From Paenibacillus rhizophilus (GTDB taxonomy: Bacteria > Bacillota > Bacilli > Paenibacillales > Paenibacillaceae): a stretch of DNA of 64,000 nt. Positions 10,141 through 19,207 of this stretch are shown piece by piece. Below the pieces are notes generated by a model. That model saw only the letters and a list, made by a program, of their open reading frames with translations, did not search any database and was not told the origin of the DNA. The DNA lies in the NCBI RefSeq assembly GCF_003854965.1, contig NZ_RQPI01000001.1, positions 372,001 through 436,000 of the forward strand, given 5' to 3'. Position 1 is the stretch's first letter. Each line of letters starts with the position of its first letter. A program made the position numbers and the translations under genes.

Positions 10141-11420
10141 TGGAACAAATCCATTATGACAGGCTTCAGGAAACGCTGTACCACGAAGTTTTGGATAACG
10201 GGCTCAAGGTTTATGTATTGCCGAAGCCGGGGTTCAAAAAGACTTACGCCACTTTTGCGACCAAATACGGTTCGGTGGACAATCACTTCCGGGTAGCCGG
10301 AGGAGAGGAAACGTCGGTCCCGGACGGTATCGCCCATTTTTTGGAGCATAAAATGTTCGAGGAGCCGGAAGGCGACATCTTTGCCACTTTTGCGTCGAAT
10401 GGAGCATCGGCCAACGCCTTCACAAGCTTCGAGCAGACGGTTTATTTGTTCTCCGCCACAGAAAAAATCGAAACGAATATCGAAACGTTAATCGATTTCG
10501 TCCAGCGTCCCTATTTTACGGATCAGAATGTGGAAAAGGAAAAAGGAATCATCGGACAGGAAATCAACATGTACGCGGACAATCCGGACTGGCGTGTCTA
10601 CTTCGGTTTGATCGAAGCGATGTATCAGAAGAATCCGGTGCGGATTGATATCGCCGGCACGGTGGAATCCATCTCGACAATTTCCAAAGAAACGCTTTAT
10701 ACGTGCTATAACGCTTTTTATCACCCGAGCAATATGCTGCTCTTTATTGTCGGCGGCGTTGACCCGGAATCCGTCTTTGAGCTGGTTCGCAGCAATCAGG
10801 CACGGAAATCATATGAACGGCAGGGTGAGATTGAACGGATTTTTGAACAAGAACCGGAACAAGTAGGTGTGAAGCGTCTAGAGAATAAGCTTGCCGTGTC
10901 CATGCCCAAATGCCTCTTCGGCTTTAAGGAAAAAGAGATCGGACTGTCCGGCAAGGCAGCCGTGCGCCGCGATTTGACGACCAAGCTGATGCTCGACCTG
11001 CTGCTCGGCAGCAGCACGGCCCTGTACCAGAAGCTGTACGATGAAGGGCTGATTTCCGACAGCTTCGGGCATGAGTTTAACAGCTCGCCGCAGTATGCCT
11101 TCTCCGCGATCGGCGGCGATACGAAGGACCCTGAACTGCTGCTGAAACGGATCAGGGAGGAGATTGATCCCCTTCTGGAGTCAGGTTTCGCGGAACGCGA
11201 TTTCATCCGGGCCCGCAACAAAAAAATCGGAGGTTATTTGCGTATGCTGAATTCTCCGGAAAGCATTGCCCATGAATTTACGCGTTATCAATTCCGAGGC
11301 GGCGACCTGTTCGACGTTCTTCCGGAATACGAGTCCATTTCACTGGAAGAAGTGAATCAGCGGCTGCGCGAGCATATCGACTGGAGTCAATTGGCCGTGT
11401 CTGTCGTGGTGAATCCATAG
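10140..11420 (+). CDS. M16 family zinc peptidase, YmfH type
   Basis: A 426-residue insulinase/pitrilysin-family peptidase. The inverted zinc-binding motif is present (HFLEHKMFE near residue 63), with the downstream glutamate in the IGQEINMY region. It overlaps ymfF at its start and the SDR gene at its end, as in the B. subtilis ymfF-ymfH-ymfI cluster. The natural substrate is unknown. The two M16 proteins probably form one peptidase with one active site. Confidence 0.85.
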   Translation: MEQIHYDRLQETLYHEVLDNGLKVYVLPKPGFKKTYATFATKYGSVDNHFRVAGGEETSVPDGIAHFLEHKMFEEPEGDIFATFASNGASANAFTSFEQTVYLFSATEKIETNIETLIDFVQRPYFTDQNVEKEKGIIGQEINMYADNPDWRVYFGLIEAMYQKNPVRIDIAGTVESISTISKETLYTCYNAFYHPSNMLLFIVGGVDPESVFELVRSNQARKSYERQGEIERIFEQEPEQVGVKRLENKLAVSMPKCLFGFKEKEIGLSGKAAVRRDLTTKLMLDLLLGSSTALYQKLYDEGLISDSFGHEFNSSPQYAFSAIGGDTKDPELLLKRIREEIDPLLESGFAERDFIRARNKKIGGYLRMLNSPESIAHEFTRYQFRGGDLFDVLPEYESISLEEVNQRLREHIDWSQLAVSVVVNP

Positions 11421-12187
11421 TGCCAATATTGGGAGAGAGCGGCAAGCCTCTCGGAGAAACGACGGTGCTTGTTACCGGGGGAAGCGGCGGAATCGGCGGC
11501 GCCATAGCGGAGCGCTTTGCCTCCGCCCGGATGAAGGTTGTCATTCACTATATGAATTCACACGAGGCGGCCAATGAGGTGGCTCGGCGCTGTATGAACG
11601 CCGGTTCCCAGGTGATGACTGTGGCCGCCGATTTGAGAGACCGCAGCCAGCTGCAGCGCATGGCCGAACGTCTGGAGGCCAGCGGCATGCAGCCGGACAT
11701 TCTGGTGAACAATGCCGGCAAATCGCATTACGGCATGCTTGCCGATCTTACCGAAGAAGATTGGGACGACGTGATGAACATCAATCTGAAAGGGACCTTT
11801 CTGTGCAGCCAGATTTTTATGCCCTATATGGTTTCTCAGCGCTATGGCCGGATCATCAACGTGTCTTCGGTGTGGGGAATCTCCGGCGCATCCTGCGAGG
11901 TCGCCTATTCCGCGAGCAAGGGCGGAGTCAACGCTTTTACCAAGGCGCTGGCCAAAGAATTGGCTCCTTCGGGCGTTACAGTGAACGCTGTGGCTCCGGG
12001 AGCGGTTAGAACCGCGATGCTGGATAACTTGGCAGAGGACGAGATTCGCATGCTGGAGGAAGAAATTCCCGCGGGCAGATTGGCTGCGCCGGAAGAAATT
12101 GCCTCGCTCGTATATTTCTTGGCGCTGCCGGAGTCCGGTTATATAAATGGACAAATTATTAGTCCGAATGGCGGCTGGATTACCTGA
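11420..12187 (+). CDS. SDR family oxidoreductase (YmfI / FabG-like)
   Basis: A short-chain dehydrogenase/reductase of 255 residues. Visible are the Rossmann motif TGGSGGIGG (residues 20-28), the structural NNAG, the catalytic Ser in INVSSVWGISG and the YxxxK pair in YSASKGG. Close to 3-oxoacyl-ACP reductases, but genomic context does not tie it to fatty acid synthesis. The GTG start overlaps the ymfH stop. An alternative in-frame GTG about 15 codons later has GGAG upstream. A short inverted repeat (ATCCG...CGGAT) with a weak T stretch near 12201-12220 may end the operon. Confidence 0.85.
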   Translation: MPILGESGKPLGETTVLVTGGSGGIGGAIAERFASARMKVVIHYMNSHEAANEVARRCMNAGSQVMTVAADLRDRSQLQRMAERLEASGMQPDILVNNAGKSHYGMLADLTEEDWDDVMNINLKGTFLCSQIFMPYMVSQRYGRIINVSSVWGISGASCEVAYSASKGGVNAFTKALAKELAPSGVTVNAVAPGAVRTAMLDNLAEDEIRMLEEEIPAGRLAAPEEIASLVYFLALPESGYINGQIISPNGGWIT

Positions 12188-12277
12188 AAGTAGAAATATT
12201 ATCCGGAATAACGGATTTTCTTCGAGGACATATTAGTACTGTTGCTTTTAAATCTTAAACATGAAGGAGGATTTAAG

Positions 12278-12541
12278 ATGTCAACAGAGTCAACAGTGAT
12301 TAAAAACTATGATACCTGGAAGAAATTTCTGGGCGAACGGGTCATTCAGGCCGAAAAAGTCGGCATGAGCGAAGATACTATCGCCAAGCTGGCTTTTGAG
12401 ATCGGGGAATTCCTCGATAAAAAGGTCGATCCGCAAAACGCCTCGAACCGGGCGATCAAAGAGCTGTGGGATGTGGGCGACGAAAGTCAGCGCCATACCA
12501 TCGCTTCCCTTATGGTCAAGCTGGCGAAGCAAAACGCATAG
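12278..12541 (+). CDS. DUF3243 family protein (YmfJ)
   Basis: An 87-residue soluble protein with no catalytic motif. Sequence and position match the YmfJ/DUF3243 family of Bacilli (function unknown). An AAGGAGG seven bases before ATG 12278 fixes the start. A longer reading frame from 12242 would begin upstream of this ribosome site and is rejected. A terminator follows, so it is probably monocistronic. Confidence 0.85.
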   Translation: MSTESTVIKNYDTWKKFLGERVIQAEKVGMSEDTIAKLAFEIGEFLDKKVDPQNASNRAIKELWDVGDESQRHTIASLMVKLAKQNA

Positions 12542-12552
12542 CCCAGCGGAAC

Positions 12553-12577
12553 AAGCTCCCCTCGCGGGAGCTTTTCT
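12553..12577 (+). terminator. Rho-independent terminator after the DUF3243 gene
   Basis: AAGCTCCC pairs with GGGAGCTT over a five-base loop, followed by TTTTC. Confidence 0.8.
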
Positions 12578-12723
12578 GCAATTGTCCGGCCTTTCGTCTT
12601 GCCTTTCAATTTCATTTTATATATCATTAACATGACCCGTGAACCTGAAAGATTGTCGTATCTTGGTGTTTTTTGACGAATCAAGGCTCGGGAAAAGGGA
12701 ATTTACATTACGAGGTGTAGAAG

Positions 12724-13491
12724 TTGGAATACAAACAGTGGTATATGGAATACAAGATACATAAGAATAGACCCGGATTGCTCGGCGATATCGCCTCGAT
12801 GCTCGGTATGCTGGAGGTCAACATACTGACCATCAACGGGGTAGAGGACAAAACGCGCGGCATGCTGCTTGAAACGAATGATGATGAGAAAATCCGGCTG
12901 ATGGGCGAGATGCTCAAAAAGGTTGAAAATATAACGGTGACCGCGCTGCGTTCACCGCGTCTTGTTGACAAGCTGGCTGTACGCCACGGAAGGTATATTG
13001 ACCGGGATTCGGATGACCGCAAAACCTTTCGCTTTACGCGGGATGAGCTTGGCCTTCTGGTCGATTTTCTGGGAGAGCTCTTTAAGCGGGAAGGCAATCA
13101 GGTAATCGGTCTTCGCGGAATGCCGCGCGTCGGCAAGACGGAATCGATTATCGCGGGAAGCGTATGTGCGATGAAGCGTTGGACCTTCGTCTCCTCTACA
13201 ATGCTTCGGCAGACCGTTCGCAGCCAGCTCGCCGAGGATGAAATGAATCCGAATAACGTTTTTATTATCGACGGCATTGTCAGCACGATCCGGTCCAATG
13301 AGAAGCATTACAATCTTCTCAAAGACATCATGAGTATGCCGAGTACAAAGGTTATCGAGCACCCGGATATTTTTGTCCGCGAGTCGGAGTACACGTATGA
13401 CGATTTCGATATTCTAATCGAGCTGCGCAATACGCCGAACGAAGAGATTCTTTACGATACATTTACGAACAGCTACAGCGACGATTTGTAA
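12724..13491 (+). CDS. YmfK / DUF3388 family protein with ACT-like N-terminus and P-loop
   Basis: A 255-residue protein. The first 75 residues read like an ACT domain (NRPGLLGDIASMLGMLEVNI). A Walker-A-like GMPRVGKTES lies near residue 133 and a possible Walker B is IFIIDGIV-like at about 178-184. The family (DUF3388, YmfK) is conserved beside rodZ and pgsA in Bacilli, but its role is not established. The start is TTG with GAGGTG upstream. It runs 25 bp before rodZ, so the two are probably co-transcribed. Confidence 0.8.
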   Translation: MEYKQWYMEYKIHKNRPGLLGDIASMLGMLEVNILTINGVEDKTRGMLLETNDDEKIRLMGEMLKKVENITVTALRSPRLVDKLAVRHGRYIDRDSDDRKTFRFTRDELGLLVDFLGELFKREGNQVIGLRGMPRVGKTESIIAGSVCAMKRWTFVSSTMLRQTVRSQLAEDEMNPNNVFIIDGIVSTIRSNEKHYNLLKDIMSMPSTKVIEHPDIFVRESEYTYDDFDILIELRNTPNEEILYDTFTNSYSDDL

Positions 13492-13516
13492 ATAGAGAGA
13501 ATAAGGAGGTTATGGC

Positions 13517-14518
13517 ATGTCGGAACTAGGCCGGCAGTTGAAAGAGGCTCGTCTGCAGAAGGGAATGAGTCTGGATGATGTGCAGGAAGTAACGAAGATC
13601 CGCAAAAAATATTTGGAAGCCATCGAGGCGGGGGACTATAAGGTGCTTCCCGGCAGTTTTTATGTCCGCGCTTTTATCAAGACTTATGCGGAAGCGGTTG
13701 GTGTTAATCCCGATGAACTCATTCAGGAGCCCGGAAGCGTTCCTGTGTCCAAAGAAGAGCCATCCACCATGGAGTCGGTGCTTCAGAAGCGCAGCCGCAG
13801 ACCCGAGACCGAACGGAATGCCAAATGGCTGCCGACACTTTTAATGTGGATTTTTCCGGTACTGATTATTGCGGTTATTTACATGTATGCTTCAAACTGG
13901 GGGAAATCGGATAACCAGCAGACCGACGCTAATCCGATTACCGACAGCACTCAAGCTCCCGCAGCCACACAGTCGGCAGGACCGGCTTCCGCGGTTGGGG
14001 GCGGCGCGACCCCGGCCCCTTCAACGGGTGCCGATGTCGGGGCAGGCACGGAAGCCAGCGCTTCTCCATCCCCTTCACCGTCTGCGTCTCCATCCCCGTC
14101 TCCTTCGGTATCCCCGGAAGGCGGAACGGTCGTTCAGGACCGGAAGTCGGGCAAGACAACCGTCTTTAAGGTGAGCGGCGCAAACCCGCAGGTGGTCATT
14201 ACGGCGACAGGCGTAAGCTGGCTGGAGGTCTATAAAGGCAAAAATTCCAAAGGTGAGAAGCTTTCTTATGGAAATACAGCCTCCGGAAATACAATGACCT
14301 TTACGCTGGACAGTGAAGGCATCTATATTAAGTCGGGCAACTCCCCTGCTACACAGATTACTGTGAATGGGCAGGCTGTAACGGACGGAAAGTCTACGTC
14401 ACGTATTTTGCTGGAGCTCGACGATGGCTCGGGATCTCCGGCCGAAGGCGAAACGGCGGCCGGCACCACCGACGGACAAACGGCTGACAGTGGTGAAACA
14501 ACCGTCACAGGCGAATAA
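13517..14518 (+). CDS. rodZ: RodZ-like cell-shape protein (YmfM)
   Basis: A bitopic membrane protein that links the MreB cytoskeleton to wall synthesis. 333 residues. An HTH_25 domain spans 1-75 (LGRQLKEARLQKGMSLDDVQ). A basic stretch precedes one membrane helix at about 96-115 (LPTLLMWIFPVLIIAVIYMY). Outside the membrane is a low-complexity linker of repeated Ser-Pro pairs (about 180-200). A C-terminal beta-rich DUF4115-type domain with VSWLEVYKGKNSKGE ends the protein. The ATG is preceded by AAGGAGG. Confidence 0.88.
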   Translation: MSELGRQLKEARLQKGMSLDDVQEVTKIRKKYLEAIEAGDYKVLPGSFYVRAFIKTYAEAVGVNPDELIQEPGSVPVSKEEPSTMESVLQKRSRRPETERNAKWLPTLLMWIFPVLIIAVIYMYASNWGKSDNQQTDANPITDSTQAPAATQSAGPASAVGGGATPAPSTGADVGAGTEASASPSPSPSASPSPSPSVSPEGGTVVQDRKSGKTTVFKVSGANPQVVITATGVSWLEVYKGKNSKGEKLSYGNTASGNTMTFTLDSEGIYIKSGNSPATQITVNGQAVTDGKSTSRILLELDDGSGSPAEGETAAGTTDGQTADSGETTVTGE

Positions 14519-14538
14519 GAATCCAATATTCGTATATA

Positions 14539-14593
14539 CCTCGCTTTTTTGGAGAATCTAAAAAGGCTTAACAGTTCATCCATCAAAGCGAGG
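14539..14593 (+). promoter_or_regulatory. Hairpin that can hide the ribosome site of the next small gene
   Basis: CCTCGCTTT (14539-14547) is the exact complement of AAAGCGAGG (14585-14593). The 3' arm contains the GAGG that serves as Shine-Dalgarno for the ORF at 14604. The loop is 37 nt. Translational control is inferred. Confidence 0.4.
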
Positions 14594-14603
14594 TGTGCAA
14601 TCG

Positions 14604-14765
14604 ATGACGGTCAGCTGGATCGTAACCGGCTTGGGCATTATTGTTAGCCTGCTTGGTTACTACTTAATGCCGAACGCCTGGGGCTATGGTATCCTGGGCT
14701 TTGGTCTGGCGCATATCGTACTGGGGATTTTGGACATGTTCCGCAGTCCTTCCCGAAGCAGATAA
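14604..14765 (+). CDS. Small membrane protein, 53 residues
   Basis: Translates as a two-helix membrane protein. Helix 1 is WIVTGLGIIVSLLGYYL, a turn MPNAWGYG follows, helix 2 is ILGFGLAHIVLGILDMF, and the tail is short and basic. GAGGTG lies eight bases before the ATG. A strong terminator follows. I do not recognise a named family; small two-helix proteins of this type are usually annotated as hypothetical. Good codon use, a ribosome site and a terminator make a real gene likely. Confidence 0.7.
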   Translation: MTVSWIVTGLGIIVSLLGYYLMPNAWGYGILGFGLAHIVLGILDMFRSPSRSR

Positions 14766-14779
14766 CGGGCGCTCAGAAG

Positions 14780-14826
14780 CGCCTCCCGCAAGAGGGGAAT
14801 TCCCTTCGAGGGGGGCGTGTTTTTTT
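14780..14826 (+). terminator. Rho-independent terminator after the small membrane protein gene
   Basis: CGCCTCCC pairs with GGGGGGCG (one G-T) and a second stem lies inside the loop. Seven T follow. Confidence 0.85.
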
Positions 14827-14854
14827 GCGTTCGAGGGCCCAAGGCAATCGGCAG

Positions 14855-14884
14855 TTAGACTTGTCCTCTTCTTTTTCATATAAT
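14855..14884 (+). promoter_or_regulatory. Possible sigma-A promoter for the YajQ gene
   Basis: TTAGAC and TATAAT are separated by 18 bp, 36 bp before the ATG. Confidence 0.45.
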
Positions 14885-14919
14885 TGTAGCTGAATAACGC
14901 TTATAAAGGACGTGGAACC

Positions 14920-15411
14920 ATGGCTTCGGAAAGTTCATTTGATATTGTGTCCAAAATGGACGTACAGGAATTAACCAATGCAATTCACCAGACTGAGAAA
15001 GAGATTCAGAACCGATTCGATTTCAAAGGAAGCAAGAGCAGTCTTAAGCTGGAAAAGGACGCTTTGATCATCGTATCCGATGACGAGTACAAGCTAAACG
15101 CGGTTATCGATATTTTACAGTCCAAGATGGTCAAAAGAGGAATTTCGCTGAAGAACCTCGATTTCGGCAAGATCGAGCCAGCCTCCCTCGGGACGGTCCG
15201 TCAACGGCTCGGCCTTAAGCAGGGAATCGACCAGGACAACGCCAAGAAGATCAATGTGCTGATTCGTGACTCCAAGCTGAAGGTCAAGAGCCAGATCCAG
15301 GGCGACCAGATTCGCGTCACGGGCAAGAGCAGGGACGATCTGCAGCAGATTATCCAGCTTCTCAACAAAGCGGATTTGCCGCTGGACCTGCAGTACACGA
15401 ACTTGAAATGA
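14920..15411 (+). CDS. YajQ family nucleotide-binding protein
   Basis: A 163-residue YajQ/DUF520 protein, full length. The N-terminal signature [17 protein letters not shown] and FDFKGSKSS are typical. In Gram-negative bacteria YajQ proteins bind cyclic di-GMP or other nucleotides; the role in Firmicutes is unknown. Single gene with its own promoter and a downstream hairpin. Confidence 0.92.
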   Translation: MASESSFDIVSKMDVQELTNAIHQTEKEIQNRFDFKGSKSSLKLEKDALIIVSDDEYKLNAVIDILQSKMVKRGISLKNLDFGKIEPASLGTVRQRLGLKQGIDQDNAKKINVLIRDSKLKVKSQIQGDQIRVTGKSRDDLQQIIQLLNKADLPLDLQYTNLK

Positions 15412-15420
15412 CATTTTATA

Positions 15421-15465
15421 CCCCGCAGCGGTCCGTTAAACGCAGCCCTGCGGGGTGCTTTCTGT
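15421..15465 (+). terminator. Terminator-like hairpin after the YajQ gene
   Basis: CCCCGCAG pairs with CTGCGGGG over a 19-base loop; the following T content is modest. Confidence 0.55.
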
Positions 15466-15467
15466 TT

Positions 15468-15497
15468 TTGACAGCTGAATTATGGCTATATTATACT
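15468..15497 (+). promoter_or_regulatory. Sigma-A promoter for rimO-pgsA
   Basis: A perfect TTGACA and TATACT, 18 bp apart, 46 bp before the rimO start. Confidence 0.75.
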
Positions 15498-15542
15498 TGT
15501 TGAGAAAATGTGGATACGTGCTTGATTATTGGGGGATGACCG

Positions 15543-16871
15543 ATGACAGAAAAAATTAACATCGTTACGCTCGGCTGTGAGAAAAATCTGGTCGATTCGG
15601 AGATTATGTCCGGCCTTGTTCATGAACGGGGATATACGCTTGTGGACGATAAGGAAGAAGCAACCGTTATTATTGTAAATACTTGCGGATTTATCGATGA
15701 AGCCAAGGAGCAGTCCGTGAATACGATTCTTGAGCTTGCGGAGTTAAAGGAGACCGGCAGCCTGAAAGCATTGATTGTATCGGGTTGTTTGACTCAACGC
15801 TACAAAGCGGAATTAATGGAAGAGATGCCGGAAATCGACGGTATTGTCGGTACGGGGGATTTTCATAATATCGTTCAGATTGTCGATGAAGCCGTGAGGG
15901 GGAGCAGGCCGGTGTGGGTTGGAAATCCGGTCTTTAATTATGAGGAGGCGCTGCCCCGCAAGGTATCCACGCCCCGCTACACGACCTATGTCAAGATCGC
16001 CGAAGGCTGTGACAATAATTGTACTTTCTGCAGCATTCCGATTATGCGCGGAACGTTCCGCAGCCGTTCGATGGAATCGATCGTGGCCGAAGTCAAAACG
16101 CTGGCGGCGCAGGGGGTAAAAGAAATCAGCCTGATTGCTCAGGATTCCACCAATTATGGAACCGATCTATATGATGGATTCAAGCTGCCCGAGCTGCTGA
16201 ACCGGGTGAGCGAAGTGGAAGGGATCGAATGGGTCAGATTGCATTATGCATACCCCGGTTTTTTTACAGACGAACTGATCCGGACCATGGCGGACAATCC
16301 AAAAATTTGCAAGTATGTGGACATGCCTCTGCAGCATAGCGAAGACGGCATTCTCAAACGCATGCGCAGACCGGGACGGCAGCAGGACATCCGCAGTCTG
16401 GTGAAACGTATCCGTGAAATGATTCCCGGCGTATCGCTGCGCACCTCGATAATTGTCGGCTTTCCAGGGGAGACCGAGGAGGATTTTCAGCGGCTCTGCG
16501 ATTTTGTGAGTGAAATCGGCTTCGACCGGCTGGGGGTATTTACCTATTCCAACGAAGAAGGAACGCCGGCTTCGCGCCTGCCTGACCAGGTGCCGGATGA
16601 GGTCAAGGAATGGCGAGCCAACACGCTGATGGAGCTTCAGCGCCAGCTTACCCGCGACAGGGGCAGCCGGTATGTCGGTCAAGTCCTGGATGTGCTGGTG
16701 GAGCGGTACGACGGCCGCAGCGACGTATACATCGGCCGTTCGCAGTATGACGCTCCTGAAATCGACGGCGAAGTGTTCGTGAGAGGCAAAGATGTTTGCA
16801 TCGGGGAAATCACGAAGGTCCGGATCACCCACGCTTTTGAATACGATTTGTCAGGGGAGGAACTTCAGTGA
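15543..16871 (+). CDS. rimO: Ribosomal protein uS12 methylthiotransferase RimO
   Basis: A radical-SAM enzyme that adds a methylthio group to the conserved aspartate of ribosomal protein S12. 442 residues. The N-terminal UPF0004 domain carries cluster ligands Cys12, Cys48 and Cys82. The radical-SAM CxxxCxxC is Cys156-Cys160-Cys163 in GCDNNCTFC. A C-terminal TRAM domain holds the last ~65 residues. The short pre-domain and the DSTNYG and LHYAYPG motifs separate it from MiaB, which is present separately at 32 kb. It overlaps pgsA by four bases. Confidence 0.94.
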   Translation: MTEKINIVTLGCEKNLVDSEIMSGLVHERGYTLVDDKEEATVIIVNTCGFIDEAKEQSVNTILELAELKETGSLKALIVSGCLTQRYKAELMEEMPEIDGIVGTGDFHNIVQIVDEAVRGSRPVWVGNPVFNYEEALPRKVSTPRYTTYVKIAEGCDNNCTFCSIPIMRGTFRSRSMESIVAEVKTLAAQGVKEISLIAQDSTNYGTDLYDGFKLPELLNRVSEVEGIEWVRLHYAYPGFFTDELIRTMADNPKICKYVDMPLQHSEDGILKRMRRPGRQQDIRSLVKRIREMIPGVSLRTSIIVGFPGETEEDFQRLCDFVSEIGFDRLGVFTYSNEEGTPASRLPDQVPDEVKEWRANTLMELQRQLTRDRGSRYVGQVLDVLVERYDGRSDVYIGRSQYDAPEIDGEVFVRGKDVCIGEITKVRITHAFEYDLSGEELQ

Positions 16872-17455
16872 ATTTGCCCAACCGCATTACGATAGCCCGA
16901 ATATGCCTAATCCCGATTATGATGCTGTTTCTGCTTGTCAATTTCAGATTTTACCCGGAGCCGTTGCATTGGGGCTCTTTCCAGCTTTCAGTTAATCATC
17001 TTATAGCGGCCATCATTTTTCTCCTGGCGGCAAGCACGGACGGGATCGACGGCTACATTGCACGCAAATATAATATGGTGACCAACCTCGGCAAGCTTCT
17101 TGATCCTCTGGCGGACAAGCTGCTTATATCGGCTGTTCTGATCTCATTGGTAGAGTTAGGGAGATGCGATTCTTTGATCGCCGTGATCATTATCAGCCGG
17201 GAATTTGCGGTGACCGGCCTTCGCCAGGTAGCGCTGCTGGATGGCAAGGTCGTGGCCGCCAGCAAATGGGGGAAGATCAAAACGGTAGTGCAGATCGTAG
17301 CGATTTCCCTGCTGCTGCTCAACAATTTTCCGTTCCAGTTCGTCGGCATCCCTTTTGACGATATAGCCATTTGGGCGGCCGCTCTGATTACCATTTACTC
17401 GGGAATCGATTATTTCGTGAAGAATAAGGAATTGCTGCAGGCCCATAACGCATAA
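16868..17455 (+). CDS. pgsA: CDP-diacylglycerol--glycerol-3-phosphate 3-phosphatidyltransferase
   Basis: Membrane enzyme making phosphatidylglycerol phosphate, the committed step toward PG and cardiolipin. 195 residues with several membrane helices. The CDP-alcohol transferase motif is complete: Asp58, Asp61-Gly62, Ala65-Arg66, Gly75, Asp79 and Asp83 in their canonical spacing. GTG start overlapping the rimO stop, with GGGGAGGA upstream, so translation is coupled. Confidence 0.94.
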   Translation: MNLPNRITIARICLIPIMMLFLLVNFRFYPEPLHWGSFQLSVNHLIAAIIFLLAASTDGIDGYIARKYNMVTNLGKLLDPLADKLLISAVLISLVELGRCDSLIAVIIISREFAVTGLRQVALLDGKVVAASKWGKIKTVVQIVAISLLLLNNFPFQFVGIPFDDIAIWAAALITIYSGIDYFVKNKELLQAHNA

Positions 17456-17585
17456 GAAATCTAACCGAACCTCAACATCCAATACGTCTTTACGTCAACT
17501 TCAGCGGGGCAGTAGGAACTCTTAACCTATTGCCCTGTTTCTGTCTGAAGCCGTCAGGCGCATATATCAGGAGGCGAAACCAATA

Positions 17586-18872
17586 ATGAAAGCAGAGATC
17601 ATTGCAGTCGGCACCGAGCTGCTGCTCGGGCAAATCGTGAACAGCAACGCCCAGTTTTTGTCCATAGAACTTGCCGCTCTAGGTATCGACGTATATTTTC
17701 AGACGGTGGTAGGCGATAACAGCATCCGGCTGCAGGAGGCTATAGAAATCGCAAAGGGACGCGCCGATCTTATCCTGTTCACAGGAGGCATCGGACCGAC
17801 GGAGGATGACTTGACGAAGGACGCTCTGGCGGTTTCGTTGGGCAGAGGACTGCATATCGACCGGATGGCGATGGATCATGTGGACCAGTTCTTCAGCGAC
17901 CGGGGCGTCCAAATGACCGAGAACAACCGCAAGCAGGCGCTTGTGATCGACGATTCGACACCGCTTCCGAATGAGACGGGACTGGCTGTAGGTCTCGCAA
18001 TCAGTCATGAGGGCAATTATTATATCGTTCTGCCCGGACCTCCCAGAGAAATGAAACCGATGTTCACGGAGAAAGCCAAGCCTTGGCTGCAGCAGCATGC
18101 GTTGACGGATGAGATGCCCCTTTATTCCAAAATGCTTAAATTTGCCGGCATCGGGGAATCCCTGCTTGAAGACAAGTTGATCGATCTTATCCACGGACAA
18201 AACGATCCGACTATCGCTCCTTATGCCAAAGAAGGAGAGGTAACGGTGCGCATTTCCACAAAAGCGCCATCCTACAGCGAAGCGATGGAGAAGCTGGATG
18301 CGCTGGAGGAGCAAATCCGAAACATTCTTCCCAACCATTTGTATGCCAATATCGATGTTCCGCTGGAAAAGGTAATCGTGGACTGGATGGCGGATGCGGG
18401 AATCACCGTGAGCTGTGCCGAGAGCTGTACCGGAGGACTTCTAATGGAGACCATCACAAGCATCCCCGGCAGCGCTTCAACGTTTATGGGAGGCATTGTA
18501 TGCTACTCCAATGAGATGAAGCACAAGCTGCTGAATGTTCCCAAGGAGTATCTGGAAGGAGCCGACGCCCCTGGAGCAGTCAGCCGCGAGGTGGCCGAAG
18601 TTCTGGCCGAGCAGGTCAGGCTGACCGCCGACACGGACTATGGGCTGTCGATTACCGGCGTGGCGGGCCCGGGTTACTCGGAGCGCAAACCAGTGGGTCT
18701 GGTCTATATCGGGCTCGCGGAGAGAAATGGAAAGACGGAAGTGTTTGAACTGAAGCTGAAAGGCAACCGTGAGAATATCCGTATTCGTTCCGTTAAAGCG
18801 ATCCTGTATCAGCTGTGGCGCAGACTGGTGGAGCGAAATGTCGATACGCCGCCTGAAGGCTCGGGCTTGTAA
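17586..18872 (+). CDS. cinA: CinA family protein (competence/damage-inducible)
   Basis: A two-domain protein of 428 residues. The N-terminal MoaB/MogA-like domain has GTELLLGQIVNSN and LFTGGIGPTEDD. The C-terminal CinA domain (from about residue 260) has SCAESCTGG and VAGPG, typical of nicotinamide-nucleotide amidohydrolase. The family recycles NMN and pyridine nucleotides and in some species aids competence. It is placed immediately before recA as in other Bacilli, but a terminator and a separate SOS promoter lie between. ATG with AGGAGG upstream. Confidence 0.92.
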   Translation: MKAEIIAVGTELLLGQIVNSNAQFLSIELAALGIDVYFQTVVGDNSIRLQEAIEIAKGRADLILFTGGIGPTEDDLTKDALAVSLGRGLHIDRMAMDHVDQFFSDRGVQMTENNRKQALVIDDSTPLPNETGLAVGLAISHEGNYYIVLPGPPREMKPMFTEKAKPWLQQHALTDEMPLYSKMLKFAGIGESLLEDKLIDLIHGQNDPTIAPYAKEGEVTVRISTKAPSYSEAMEKLDALEEQIRNILPNHLYANIDVPLEKVIVDWMADAGITVSCAESCTGGLLMETITSIPGSASTFMGGIVCYSNEMKHKLLNVPKEYLEGADAPGAVSREVAEVLAEQVRLTADTDYGLSITGVAGPGYSERKPVGLVYIGLAERNGKTEVFELKLKGNRENIRIRSVKAILYQLWRRLVERNVDTPPEGSGL

Positions 18873-18910
18873 GATGGGCTTTATTTCTATATAATGATGG
18901 CATACGGAAG

Positions 18911-18946
18911 AACCGTGGCATTGAATTCTCTTTGCCGCGGTTTTTT
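18911..18946 (+). terminator. Rho-independent terminator after cinA
   Basis: AACCGTGGCA pairs with TGCCGCGGTT (one G-T), followed by TTTTTT. Confidence 0.88.
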
Positions 18947-19054
18947 GTTTTTTTGTAGAGGGTAAGTGCTTTATGCAGGCGATTTGTGCACGGCATTGAC
19001 TCTGTAAAGGGGGATTACAATAAAAGGGAATGGCGGTTTGAAGGTCGAAAAAAA

Positions 19055-19068
19055 CGAATGTATGTTCG
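19055..19068 (+). promoter_or_regulatory. LexA (SOS) operator of recA
   Basis: CGAATGTATGTTCG differs at one position from the Gram-positive SOS consensus CGAAC-N4-GTTCG and lies ten bases upstream of the recA -35 element. DNA-damage induction of recA follows from this. Confidence 0.85.
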
Positions 19069-19077
19069 AAAAAATGC

Positions 19078-19106
19078 TTGGCAAACGCTCCAAAACAAGG
19101 TACAAT
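19078..19106 (+). promoter_or_regulatory. Sigma-A promoter of recA
   Basis: TTGGCA and TACAAT with exactly 17 bp between them, about 100 bp before the recA start. The leader between shows no gene. Confidence 0.8.
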
Positions 19107-19207
19107 ATAAATATAAGAACAGCTGCTGCTCTTCTTGCAGGTCCAGATGAAAGCTCATTCAGTTATATTTTCTTGATATTATAAACCGTGAAAAGGATGT
19201 GATCTGA

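Noticed and set aside
14686..14883. 65-codon frame overlapping the small membrane protein gene and its terminator
   Set aside because: It crosses the terminator hairpin, has no ribosome site and encodes an atypical composition; the 53-codon frame explains the region.
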